DNA from: JAGQIB01 sp041393395
GTDB taxonomy: Bacteria; ARS69
Assembly (NCBI GenBank): GCA_041393395.1
Contig: JAWKKG010000005.1
Coordinates: forward strand, 186,001 to 250,000
Direction: 5' to 3'
Length of the DNA: 64,000 bases
Shown here: positions 1-8,539 of the stretch, piece by piece
Layout of the letters: every line of letters begins with the position of its first letter
How positions within the stretch are numbered: the first letter of the stretch is position 1
The notes under the pieces: model-generated
Told to the model about the DNA's origin: nothing
The model's database searches: none
Seen by the model: only the letters and a program-made list of their open reading frames with translations
Translations under genes and position numbers: made by a program

Positions 1-4
1 TCTC

Positions 5-1549
5 GTGATCGCAGTGACCGTCGCGATCATCGTGTCGGGCGACCCGCTGCCGATGTACGACGTCTCCTCGCACCTCGCGACGACCGTGGTGCTCGACGGA
101 CTCCACCGCGGCGATCCGTTCTTCACCGAGCGGTACGAGATCCTGCCGATCGCGGTGCCGTACTGGCTCACGACCGCGCTGCACTGGCCGCTCACCCTCG
201 TGTTCGGCCCCTGGCTCGCGATGAGGCTGCTCGTGGCGACGTTCGCCGTGGCGCTGCCGCTCGGCTGGCTCGTGCTCGCGCGGCGGACGGGGGCCGCGCT
301 CCCGCTCGCGACGATCGTGGCGCTCGCCACGTGCGGTGGCTACTACTGGTCGGGCGTCACGAACTTCGTGTTCGGGCAGGCGTTGCTGGCGCCGGCCTTC
401 GCACTGTTCCTCGGTCTCGGCGAGCGGCCGGGACGTCGTCTCGCGGGCATCGCCGCCCTGCTCGTGGCCGCCTACTTCGCGCACGTGTTCGTGGTGGCCG
501 CGATCCTCGGTGCATTCGCCACCGCGCTGGTGTTCACCGGACTGGCGCCCCGCGTCGGCCTCGAGCGGGACTTCTCCGTCCGCCCCGCGCACTGGCTGGC
601 CACCGGGCTCGCGACCGTCGCGTTCGGGGCCGCGGTATGGTTCGTGTTCGCGCATCCGGGCGACGGAGCGAACTCCGGGCGCCCGCTGTTCGACCTCTCC
701 CCGCTCCGTCTCGCGAACCTGTTCGAGGAGCCCCTGTCGTCGCCGACTCTTTGGCGACCGCTGCCGGCGCTCGGCCTCGGGTTCGTCGTGCTGGCGGCCT
801 GGGGGATCGCGAACCGGAACGCCCCCGCGCGCGGCGTGCACTTCACCACGCTCGCGGTGGCGGTCGCGTTCGCGGTGCTCTACTGGGTCGGCCCGACCAG
901 CCTGCTGGAGGCGGACGGTCGCATCGAGGAGGACATCGTGCCGCGGTTCGCTCCCGCGGTGTTCCTGTTCGGGCTCGCGGCGCTCCGTCTGCCGGATCGA
1001 CGCGGGCCACGACTCCTGCTTCTCCTGACCACCCTCGCGTTCGCAGGCGTGAAGCTCGCCGACGTGTCGTTCCTGCACCAGCGGCAGCACGAGGTCTGGC
1101 GCGAGTACCGGGCCGCGATCCTGGAGGCGCTGCCGGAGCACGCGAAGATCCTCCCGATCCTGAACGAGAAGGGGCGCAACGCCCCCGCGACGACGTACTT
1201 CTTCCAGTTCCTCGGCAACTACGTCGTGCCGGAGCGCGGCGGATACTCTCCGTCGCTGTACGCCCAGCGCGGCCAGCAGTTCCTGCGCCATCTCCCGCCC
1301 GGCGGGAACGGCGTGGGCGAGCACCGGGACATCTACGACCGGGACGTCACCGAGACCGAGTGGGACTTCTACGACTACCTGGTGGTCCAGACGAACCGCG
1401 AAGCGCCGGACATCCCGGGACTGGCCGAGCGGACGGATTTCGTGACGGCGGCCGCGGGATTCCGGCTGTACCGGATCCGCCACGACGAGCCGCGCGGGGC
1501 GGCCGCCGGCGCGGGCGCAGAGACCGGAGCCGATCTCAACCCGCGGTAG
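5..1549 (+). CDS. Multi-pass membrane protein with C-terminal soluble domain (5' end probably outside window)
   Basis: The first 350 or so residues are a series of hydrophobic segments, many starting or ending with Trp/Tyr/Pro. A soluble tail of about 150 residues follows. This resembles GT-C-fold glycosyltransferases or other polyprenol-sugar membrane enzymes, but I see no diagnostic motif, so the function is left open. The reading frame is open to the window edge. The GTG at position 5 is only the first possible start visible and the true start is probably upstream. The 3' end overlaps the convergent deacetylase gene by 14 bases. Its position beside a polysaccharide operon fits a cell-envelope role, but it lies on the opposite strand and is not co-transcribed with it. 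Confidence 0.6.
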   Translation: MIAVTVAIIVSGDPLPMYDVSSHLATTVVLDGLHRGDPFFTERYEILPIAVPYWLTTALHWPLTLVFGPWLAMRLLVATFAVALPLGWLVLARRTGAALPLATIVALATCGGYYWSGVTNFVFGQALLAPAFALFLGLGERPGRRLAGIAALLVAAYFAHVFVVAAILGAFATALVFTGLAPRVGLERDFSVRPAHWLATGLATVAFGAAVWFVFAHPGDGANSGRPLFDLSPLRLANLFEEPLSSPTLWRPLPALGLGFVVLAAWGIANRNAPARGVHFTTLAVAVAFAVLYWVGPTSLLEADGRIEEDIVPRFAPAVFLFGLAALRLPDRRGPRLLLLLTTLAFAGVKLADVSFLHQRQHEVWREYRAAILEALPEHAKILPILNEKGRNAPATTYFFQFLGNYVVPERGGYSPSLYAQRGQQFLRHLPPGGNGVGEHRDIYDRDVTETEWDFYDYLVVQTNREAPDIPGLAERTDFVTAAAGFRLYRIRHDEPRGAAAGAGAETGADLNPR

Positions 1550-2519
1550 GCACCGTTCCGTGCGCGCGCGGGAAGCGCGGCTCGCGGCCGGGGACGGAAC
1601 GGGAACGAACCGCCTCCGCGTGTTTCCGCATCGGGACGACGTCGAAGTGCCGGCGGAGCGCATCGAGGCAATCCGCGGCCCGCTGCGCCTTCACCTCGCC
1701 CGGCAGGTTCATCGCGGGGAAGAACGCGAGCTCCTTCACGTCGTCGCCGCCGAGGAAATCCAGCGGGTGGAGCAGGATCGAGGGCTCGGTGCGAGTGAGC
1801 CGACACAGGGCGAGCGCGGTGTCGAAGTAGCGCTTCGCGAGGAACGGGGAGTAGCACCCGAGCCACAGCACGTAGCTCACGTGGATCGGCACCTTGAAGA
1901 TCGGCATCGTGGTGACGGGAATCTCGGGCAGCGCGCGCTCGGGAAGATCCCAGCGGTACGGCTTCAGCGGACGGAATCCCTCGGAGAGCGTACCGAACAG
2001 GAGCGACCGCTCGCGCTTCTGCTCCTCGGTCAGCTTCGCCGTCATGAAGTAGTACGAGCGCGCGAGCGGCCCGATCCAGGTCGGCAACGTGGAGCAGTCG
2101 TACTCGTAGCCGCGCTTCGCGAGCACGCGCAGCGTGGACTCGGAGAGCGTGAACCCGGGACCGCGGAATCCCACCGGGCGACGCGACGTCGCGGCCTCGA
2201 GCGCGTCTTCCGTGCGGGCGAGCTCCCCGTCGATCTCCGACTCGGAGTACAGGTGGAACCACGGCTCGTGGCGGAACGAGTGGTTGCCGATCTCGTGACC
2301 CGCCGCCGAAAGAGACGCCAGCGACTCGGCGTTCCGCGGATCGATCGCGTCCTGCCCCACCACGAAGAACGTGATCGTGAGATCACGTTCGGCGAGGAGC
2401 TTCAGCACCCTCGGGACGACGAGATCCAGATACGTCGGGAAGCTCTCCCAGCCGGGATCGCCGTGCGTCTTCTGGTAGGACCACTGGTTGTCGAGATCGA
2501 GCGACAGGCTCGCGATCAC
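1536..2519 (-). CDS. Polysaccharide deacetylase (NodB-type, carbohydrate esterase 4)
   Basis: A 327-residue protein with the NodB fold signature. It starts with SLDLDNQW (the Asp-containing motif 1) and has GNHSFRH near residue 85, which supplies the two His ligands of the H-x-x-x-H metal motif. RRPVGFRGPGF follows as motif 3. Family members remove N-acetyl groups from amino-sugar polymers using a divalent metal. There is no signal peptide, so it probably acts in the cytoplasm or on a lipid-linked precursor. The GTG start overlaps the stop of the upstream FAD-enzyme gene as GTGA, which fixes the start. It is the last gene of the wecB polysaccharide operon. Confidence 0.8.
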   Translation of the reverse strand: MIASLSLDLDNQWSYQKTHGDPGWESFPTYLDLVVPRVLKLLAERDLTITFFVVGQDAIDPRNAESLASLSAAGHEIGNHSFRHEPWFHLYSESEIDGELARTEDALEAATSRRPVGFRGPGFTLSESTLRVLAKRGYEYDCSTLPTWIGPLARSYYFMTAKLTEEQKRERSLLFGTLSEGFRPLKPYRWDLPERALPEIPVTTMPIFKVPIHVSYVLWLGCYSPFLAKRYFDTALALCRLTRTEPSILLHPLDFLGGDDVKELAFFPAMNLPGEVKAQRAADCLDALRRHFDVVPMRKHAEAVRSRSVPGREPRFPRAHGTVPTAG

Positions 2520-3871
2520 GCCTCGCTCCTTTCGCCCACGAGGGCCTGAGGACGCGAGCGCACGGGCTCGCCGGACAGCAACTCGGAGGCAGCCCGCTCC
2601 GCGAGCTGAACGGTCTCGTTCACGTTCAGGGTGCCGTTCACGATGTTCGCGGAGCTCACGAGGTGCAGCCCGGGTACACTCGTGTCCCGCGGCGCCACCT
2701 GTTCGGAGTACCCGAGCACCGGCACCGGAAAAACCTGGGGCACCCTCGACACGCGGAATGCGAGGACGTCCTCGTCCCGCACGTCGGGATGAACGGCACG
2801 CAGGGCCGGCAGGAACTCGGCGTGAATTTCTTCGTCCGACATCCGGAAGAAGCGATCGGAAGACTCGACGTAGCGCGGCAGGTACACGAGGTGCCGCCCG
2901 CCGACCTCCGCCGAATCCACGAGCCCCGTCATCTCCACGATCGCCGTGAAGGGCATCTTCCGTCCGGTCAGGTAGGTGAGGTAATACCCCTCGAGCGGCC
3001 GCGAGAGCACGAGGGACGCACACACGATTCCCTGGTAGCGAACGGAAGCGAGACGCGCGCGCTCCGCCTCCGGCAGACACGTCGCGAACCGCGCGGCGAC
3101 CGGTGGCGCCGACGTCACGACGACCCGGTCGAAGACGTCCTCTCCGGAGCGGCTGCCGACCCGCAGGCCTCCGTCCGCCTCGCGGTCGATCGCCGCGACC
3201 GGATCGGAGAGGCGGATCGAGACTCCGAGCGATCGCAGATGATCGGCGAACCGCGCGAGCACGGCGGCATATCCGCCGGGCGCGTACCCGAACATCTCCT
3301 TCTTGAGGCCGGTGCGACGCGCGGCGTACAGGCGCTGGATCGTGGCCCAGAGGAACGCGGCCGACGTGTCCCGCCAGCCCTCGCCGAGCTTCGCCTCGAG
3401 CAGCGGACGCCACAGCGCCTCGAACGCGGAGCGGCCCGAGAGCGACACGAGCCAGTCCTCGACCGGCGTCCGTTCGAGTGTTCGCCAGTCCCGAAGGCGC
3501 GAGCCGTGCCAGATCGTGTAGCCCACGCGGAGCTTGTCCACGAGGGAGAGTGCCGGAAGCTTCAGGTACTCCACGGAGCTGGAGATGGAGTACAGGCGGT
3601 GACCGTCGAAGAAGCCGGTGCGGGTCTCGACCCAGCGCATCGAGTCGTCCAGCCCGATCTCCCGCAGGACGTTCCGGTACGCGCCGTCCGAGAGCAGGGT
3701 GACGTGGTAATGGCGATCCCAGGTCACGTCGCCGATGCGCCAGGCGGAAGCGAGGCCGCCGAGCTCGTCGGCGGCCTCGTACAGAACCACTTCGCGTCCC
3801 GCCTGCGCCGCGCGCAGGGCGAGCGTGAGACCGAGCATTCCGCCCCCGACCACCGCCCACCGCTCGGACAC
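2516..3871 (-). CDS. FAD-dependent oxidoreductase (amine-oxidase/desaturase-like), polysaccharide locus
   Basis: A 451-residue protein with an N-terminal Rossmann motif, VVGGGMLGL at residues 7-15, and then YEAADELGGLASAW, the standard second part of the FAD-binding fold in the protoporphyrinogen-oxidase/phytoene-desaturase/UDP-galactopyranose-mutase superfamily. A C-terminal segment GLHLVSSANIVNGTLN matches the place where this family contacts FAD again. The substrate cannot be read from sequence. Between an acyltransferase and a deacetylase in a glycan operon, a sugar- or lipid-modifying redox step is likely. The GTG start at 3871 has a good ribosome-binding site (GGGAGGAA) a few bases upstream. 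Its stop overlaps the next gene by four bases. Confidence 0.75.
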   Translation of the reverse strand: MSERWAVVGGGMLGLTLALRAAQAGREVVLYEAADELGGLASAWRIGDVTWDRHYHVTLLSDGAYRNVLREIGLDDSMRWVETRTGFFDGHRLYSISSSVEYLKLPALSLVDKLRVGYTIWHGSRLRDWRTLERTPVEDWLVSLSGRSAFEALWRPLLEAKLGEGWRDTSAAFLWATIQRLYAARRTGLKKEMFGYAPGGYAAVLARFADHLRSLGVSIRLSDPVAAIDREADGGLRVGSRSGEDVFDRVVVTSAPPVAARFATCLPEAERARLASVRYQGIVCASLVLSRPLEGYYLTYLTGRKMPFTAIVEMTGLVDSAEVGGRHLVYLPRYVESSDRFFRMSDEEIHAEFLPALRAVHPDVRDEDVLAFRVSRVPQVFPVPVLGYSEQVAPRDTSVPGLHLVSSANIVNGTLNVNETVQLAERAASELLSGEPVRSRPQALVGERSEA

Positions 3872-3906
3872 GCGTTCCTCCCCTCGCACGTTCCCGCCGG
3901 GACCGC

Positions 3907-4542
3907 CTACGCGGGCGGGTCGAGCTCGACGACCTGCCCCCGCTCCACGCGGTAGCGCAGGCCGCACGCCCGGCACGACGTCTCCGGCACCTCGGGCGCC
4001 CCGCCGCGCTCGAACGGCTCGCCACAGCGGCACACCCAGCCGATCACGCGCGTCGGTGATCCGATCGCCAGGGCGAAGTCCGGGATCGACTTCGTCACCA
4101 GCGAGCCCATACCGATCATCGCGAATCGACCGATCGTGAGGTCGTTGCCGATCGTGCAGCCGGCCCCGATCGTGGCGCCTTCGCGCACGAGGGTGGGCAG
4201 CGTGTGCTCGTCCGGTTCCGAGGGGCGCAACGCCTTCAGATCGTTCGTGCAGGCCCGCGGGAAGCGGTCGTTCGTGAACGTCGTCGACGCGGAGATCATC
4301 ACGCCGCGTTCGATCGTCACCGCCGTGCAGACGTACACCATCGCGTTCAGCTTGACGCGATCGCCGATCGAGACCCCGTAGGCGATGTAGGTCTTCTCGC
4401 CCACGATGCACTCGCAGCCGATCTTCGTCTGGGGACCGCGGATGTGAACGCTGTCCCAGACCGACGTTCCCTCGCCGATCTCCACCCCGTCTTCCACGAG
4501 TGCGGTGGGATGCACCCGCACGTTGCGGTAGGTCGAGGTCAT
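3907..4542 (-). CDS. Left-handed beta-helix (hexapeptide repeat) acyltransferase
   Basis: A 211-residue protein built of imperfect hexapeptide repeats (for example VEIGEGTSVWDSVHI and GATIGAGCTIGNDLTIG), the trimeric LbH acyltransferase fold of the WbbJ/WlbB type. It ends in a small Cys cluster, CRCGEPF then SCRACGLRYR, which looks like a four-Cys zinc ribbon added to the transferase. Homologues next to Gfo/Idh/MocA dehydrogenases and DegT aminotransferases acetylate the amino group of UDP-2,3-diamino-uronic acids, and the same trio sits here. The ATG start overlaps the stop of the dehydrogenase gene (ATGA). A 35-base gap separates it from the FAD-enzyme gene. Confidence 0.8.
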   Translation of the reverse strand: MTSTYRNVRVHPTALVEDGVEIGEGTSVWDSVHIRGPQTKIGCECIVGEKTYIAYGVSIGDRVKLNAMVYVCTAVTIERGVMISASTTFTNDRFPRACTNDLKALRPSEPDEHTLPTLVREGATIGAGCTIGNDLTIGRFAMIGMGSLVTKSIPDFALAIGSPTRVIGWVCRCGEPFERGGAPEVPETSCRACGLRYRVERGQVVELDPPA

Positions 4543-5567
4543 CGCGTTGCCGCCGCCTCCCGCGGACGCGCGCGTCGCTCCGGACTCTCGTTGTACACGG
4601 TCGTCCACTTGCCGTCGTTCAGCGATCGATACACGGCCTCGATGACGTCGACGGACGCGATCGCGTCCTCGCCGGAGACGAGCGGCCGCTCCTGACCCTG
4701 CACCGAGCGGGCGAAGTTGCGGATGTTCGCGCCCATCGCCTGGACCTTGTCGTAGCCGTTGCCGAACACGACCCAGTCCGTGCTGGAGAGCTGGCGGTAG
4801 CGGGACTGCTTCCAGCCGACGCGGATCACGCCGTGCGATCCGTAGATGTCGAGGTAGCTGTCCAGTTCCTTGTTGATGGACCACGACAGGTCGACGTTGC
4901 CGAGCACGCCGCCCACCGACTTCACGAACAGACGGGCCGTGTCCTCGACCGCCACGCTCTGCACCCGCTTGCCCTCGACCGCGAACACGTCGGTGATCGG
5001 GCCGAGGAAGTAGCGGACGATGTCCACCGAGTGCGTGCCGTTGTCGATGATCACGCCGCCGCCGGAGATCTCCGGCCGGGCGTTCCACCGGTTCGACATG
5101 TCCACGCGCGACGTGAACGCGTTCTCGAACAGGACGATCTCCCCGAGGATGCCGGACTCCACGATCGCCTTGGCGCGGATCACGTCGTCCACGAAGCGAA
5201 ACTTCGTGGCCATCGTGAACAGGACGCCCTTGTCCTCCGCGAGCTGCACGAGACGTCGCGCGGACGCACCGTTCGTGCTGAGCGGCTTCTCGCAGAGGAC
5301 CGGAATCCCCTTCTCCAGGAAGAACGTGCAGATCTCCTCGTGCGTCGACGGCGGAGTACAGATCAGCACGGCGTCGAGGTCCACGCCCTTCGCCATGGCC
5401 TCGTGTCCGTCGAACGCGGGACATCCCGCGCCCTCGCCCATCGCCTTCGCGGCTTCCATGCGCGTGTCGGCGATGCCCACGAGGCGCGCCTCGTCCACCA
5501 CGCGGAAGATCTGCGCGTAGGCCTGCGCGATGCCGCCGGCTCCCACGAGCCCGAAACGTGTCGCCAT
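4539..5567 (-). CDS. Gfo/Idh/MocA-family NAD(P)-dependent sugar dehydrogenase
   Basis: A 342-residue protein with an N-terminal GLVGAGGIAQAY dinucleotide-binding loop, the CEKPLS motif (catalytic Lys of the EKP signature) near residue 94, and GGGVIIDNGTHSVDIVRYFLG, which carries the conserved D-x-x-x-H pair of the substrate domain. Length and motif order match the WlbA/WbpB group, which oxidise UDP-sugars at C-3 before transamination by a DegT enzyme. The DegT gene lies two bases upstream, so the two enzymes probably work in sequence on a nucleotide sugar. The ATG at 5567 directly follows the upstream stop. The exact substrate is not determined. Confidence 0.85.
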   Translation of the reverse strand: MATRFGLVGAGGIAQAYAQIFRVVDEARLVGIADTRMEAAKAMGEGAGCPAFDGHEAMAKGVDLDAVLICTPPSTHEEICTFFLEKGIPVLCEKPLSTNGASARRLVQLAEDKGVLFTMATKFRFVDDVIRAKAIVESGILGEIVLFENAFTSRVDMSNRWNARPEISGGGVIIDNGTHSVDIVRYFLGPITDVFAVEGKRVQSVAVEDTARLFVKSVGGVLGNVDLSWSINKELDSYLDIYGSHGVIRVGWKQSRYRQLSSTDWVVFGNGYDKVQAMGANIRNFARSVQGQERPLVSGEDAIASVDVIEAVYRSLNDGKWTTVYNESPERRARPREAAATR

Positions 5568-5569
5568 CG

Positions 5570-6799
5570 TCAACCCCTCTTCAGCTCGGAGACGGCCATG
5601 CGAACGGCTTCCGCGATGTAGTTCACGTGCTCCCGGCCGTACTTCTCGTTCCAGGGCAGCACGAGGATGTCGCGCAGCCCCTTGAACGTGCCGGGGAACC
5701 GCGCCTCGGAGTAGTCGACGGCCTCGGGACGCGCGAGCGTGAACGGCCAGCGGCTGTCCCCGAACGTGCGCTGCTCCGCGAACACCTGGCAGCGGAACGC
5801 CGGCTTCACCACGTAGCGCGGCGCGCACGCGATCCCGCGGTCGCGGAGCTTCGCGCCGAGACCCGGGGAACCGCCCTCGATCACCTTCTCGTCGACGTTC
5901 AGGCAGTACTTCCACCACGTGTGGACGGCGCCCGCCTCGATCTTCGGCGTCTTGATACCGGGGACGCCCTGGAGCTGCTCCGAGAGCGCCTTCGCGGTCG
6001 CCACGCGTGCTTCCACCACGCCCTTCAGCTTCGGCAGCTGCGCGAGCGCCACCGCGCCCTGGAGTTCCGTCATGCGGTAGTTCAGCGCAAGGAAGTAGTG
6101 ATCCGGCTTCTCGTCGCCGTAACCCCATGCCTTGTTGATGTGCAGGTACGCGCGACGCGCGAGCTCCGCATCGTCCGTGACGACGATGCCGCCCTCGCCG
6201 GTGGTGATGTGCTTGCCCTGCTGCAGCGAGAACGCGTTGATCGCGCCGAACCGGCCGACGTACTTGCCGCCGTGCTCGGCCAGGAACGCCTGGGCGCAGT
6301 CCTCGATCACGGGAATGCCCCGCTCGTTCGCGAGCGCCATGATCGACTTCATCTCGCAGGGATTCCCGAACAGGTGCGTCACGATGATCGCCTTCGTGCG
6401 ATCCGACAGGCACTTCTCGATCGTCTTCGCGGTGACGTTGCAGGTGTCCGGATCCACGTCGCAGAAGACCGGAATCGCGCCCTGGTAGCAGATCGGCGTG
6501 AGCGCGCCCATGTCCGTGATCGCGGTGGTGACGATCTCGTCGCCCGGCTTCGGATCGATCGCGGCGATCGCCACGTGGACCGCGGCCGAGCCGGACGAGC
6601 AGGCGTACGCGTACTTCGCCCCGAGCATCGTGGCGAAGCGCTTCTCGAACTCGGGCACGAACGGACCCTTCGTCGAGACCATCACCCCGGATCGGATGAC
6701 CTCGGTCAGGGCGGCGATCTCTTCATCGCCGAGGGTTCGCCCGGACGCGTTCTGGTCGGAGGGAAGGACGAGGCGATCCGCCGCGGACTCTTTGCTCAT
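5570..6799 (-). CDS. DegT/DnrJ/EryC1 PLP-dependent sugar aminotransferase
   Basis: A 409-residue aminotransferase with fold-type-I PLP features. The segment ACSSGSAAVHVAI binds the cofactor phosphate, IEDCAQA holds the Asp that contacts the pyridine nitrogen, and SLQQGKHITTGEGG carries the Schiff-base lysine, K196 in this numbering. The KHITTGEGG wording is typical of the branch acting on 3-keto nucleotide sugars and scyllo-inosose. I chose the ATG at 6799 because AAGGAAAACG sits just upstream; a longer frame begins eight codons earlier without a site. The enzyme probably supplies an amino sugar to the surface glycan built by this operon. Confidence 0.88.
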   Translation of the reverse strand: MSKESAADRLVLPSDQNASGRTLGDEEIAALTEVIRSGVMVSTKGPFVPEFEKRFATMLGAKYAYACSSGSAAVHVAIAAIDPKPGDEIVTTAITDMGALTPICYQGAIPVFCDVDPDTCNVTAKTIEKCLSDRTKAIIVTHLFGNPCEMKSIMALANERGIPVIEDCAQAFLAEHGGKYVGRFGAINAFSLQQGKHITTGEGGIVVTDDAELARRAYLHINKAWGYGDEKPDHYFLALNYRMTELQGAVALAQLPKLKGVVEARVATAKALSEQLQGVPGIKTPKIEAGAVHTWWKYCLNVDEKVIEGGSPGLGAKLRDRGIACAPRYVVKPAFRCQVFAEQRTFGDSRWPFTLARPEAVDYSEARFPGTFKGLRDILVLPWNEKYGREHVNYIAEAVRMAVSELKRG

Positions 6800-6835
6800 C
6801 ACCGTTTTCCTTCGGGGCGCCACGCCCCCTGCGGG

Positions 6836-8539
6836 TCAACGTGCGGAGGGGGGCCCCTCACGCACTTCGGACACGGAGTTCGCGACCACCGGTCGAACCG
6901 GCCGTGCTCCGCCCCGGAGGCGGGCCACGGCGATCCGGGCCAGCAGCTGCAGATGCCCCGCGATCGTCTTGATTACCTTCATCTTGGAGCGGCCGAGCAT
7001 GCGGACCTCGAGGACCGCCGGGCACTCGACGATGCGATGACCCCGGAGATCCAGGAGGCCGAGCATCTCGGCAACCCCCAGAAAGCCACCTTCCCGTATC
7101 GGCAGGTCGAGCATCACACTTCTGCGGTACACGCGAAAACAGCTCGTATAAGTTGCGAGCTGGGCGCGGAGGACCCGGCGGTAGAGTCCGGAGAGCCCCC
7201 GGGACAGGAAGAGGCGCCACTCGGGCACGTTACGGACCTCGCCCCGCTCGTGGTAGGGCGACGCGGTGACCACGTCGGCCCCGGCGATCAGCGGGATGAG
7301 GTTCCCGAGCTGGTGGGGATCGTAGGTGCAGTCGCAGTCGATCGACGCCACGATCTCCGTCTCCGCCTCCCGGATGCCGGTGAGGATCGCGTGGGCGACG
7401 CCCTGATTCCGCTCGTGTCGGACAAGACGACACTCCGGCCGCTTGCCGAAGATCTCCTGCAGCGACCGCCAGGTGCCGTCGGTGCTGCAGTCGTCCACGA
7501 AGACGTAGCGGAGGTCCCAGGTCCCGGCGTACGCCTTCTCCACCGCCGCCAGCGTCCGCTGGAGGTACGGTAGGACCAGCTCCTCGTTGAAGCAGGGAAC
7601 GACCACGGAGACCGGAGTCCCGGCCCGCGGCCGCGGTGCCGACTCCGCCACGACCGGCGCGGAAGGCGCGGCCGGAGGCGCCACGCTCGTTCGCTCCAGG
7701 CCGAGCCAGTCCGCGGCCGATACGAACCGACCCGCCTTCAGGTACTCCGGCAACGACCAGGCGAGCTTTCCGAGATTCCGGTAGTGACGCACCCGCGTCA
7801 GGAACGACGCGCCGCCGAGACGCGGCTGCTCGGAGTCGAGCTCCCAGACCTGGAAGTACATCACGAACGGGGACTCGATCGTGCGGTTCCAGCGCCGAAA
7901 CGCGGACAGCATCAGCCCGTGCGGGAACTGCCGGTACCAGTTGCCGCCGGCGACCGGCAGGTTCACTCCCGCGAGCGGCATGGAGGACAGCGGGACTTCC
8001 CAGATCTCGCCGTCCGACGTGGCATGCCGATGGACGAACCGGCGATGCGGCTCTTCGCTCCAGCTCCCGAACATCGGAAAGATGCTCGAGTCGTAGGCGA
8101 ATCCTTCCCGGCGGAGAACGTCGAGCGCCCAGAGATCCTGGGGGCGGAGCCATTCGTCGGCCACGCGGAACCCGAGTACGCGCTGGCCCGAAGCGCGCTC
8201 CAGCGATTCGCGCGAACGCGCGAGGTCCTCGCGGAACTCGGCCGGCGTCATCGCCTGGATGCTGCGGTGGTAGTACCCCTTGCTCGCAACCTCGTGTCCG
8301 CGCGCCGCGATCTCGCGCACGAGCTCCGGCATCTCGTCCGCGATCCACCCGAGCGTGAAGAACGTGGCCCGGGCACCGTGCTCGTCGAGCAGGTCGAGCG
8401 CGCGGCGGACGTTGTTCTCGACTCGCGTCTCGAACCGGTACCAACGCCCTTCCTGGACGATCCGGTGGAACGAACCCACCTGGAACCAGTCCTCCACCGC
8501 GATGGTGAGGATGTGCTCGCGGTCGCGATCGGGGGTCAC
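6836..8539 (-). CDS. Fusion: XrtA-type polysaccharide deacetylase + family 2 glycosyltransferase
   Basis: A 567-residue two-domain protein. Residues 10-280 match the polysaccharide deacetylase type of exosortase-associated exopolysaccharide loci, with VEDWFQVGSF near the start and YRNLGKLAW near the end. A Pro/Ala-rich linker (about 282-308) leads into a GT2 domain with SVVVPCFNEE, the nucleotide-sugar motif DDCSTDGT (349-356) and an acidic DCD triad at 401-403. In the deacetylase half, the Asp expected before VEDWF is Ala14, and the first metal His of the H-G-Y-x-H motif is Lys87 (ASKGYYH). Deacetylase activity is therefore doubtful, although related proteins may share these changes. The GTG start overlaps the wecB stop by four bases. 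Confidence 0.8.
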   Translation of the reverse strand: MTPDRDREHILTIAVEDWFQVGSFHRIVQEGRWYRFETRVENNVRRALDLLDEHGARATFFTLGWIADEMPELVREIAARGHEVASKGYYHRSIQAMTPAEFREDLARSRESLERASGQRVLGFRVADEWLRPQDLWALDVLRREGFAYDSSIFPMFGSWSEEPHRRFVHRHATSDGEIWEVPLSSMPLAGVNLPVAGGNWYRQFPHGLMLSAFRRWNRTIESPFVMYFQVWELDSEQPRLGGASFLTRVRHYRNLGKLAWSLPEYLKAGRFVSAADWLGLERTSVAPPAAPSAPVVAESAPRPRAGTPVSVVVPCFNEELVLPYLQRTLAAVEKAYAGTWDLRYVFVDDCSTDGTWRSLQEIFGKRPECRLVRHERNQGVAHAILTGIREAETEIVASIDCDCTYDPHQLGNLIPLIAGADVVTASPYHERGEVRNVPEWRLFLSRGLSGLYRRVLRAQLATYTSCFRVYRRSVMLDLPIREGGFLGVAEMLGLLDLRGHRIVECPAVLEVRMLGRSKMKVIKTIAGHLQLLARIAVARLRGGARPVRPVVANSVSEVREGPPSAR

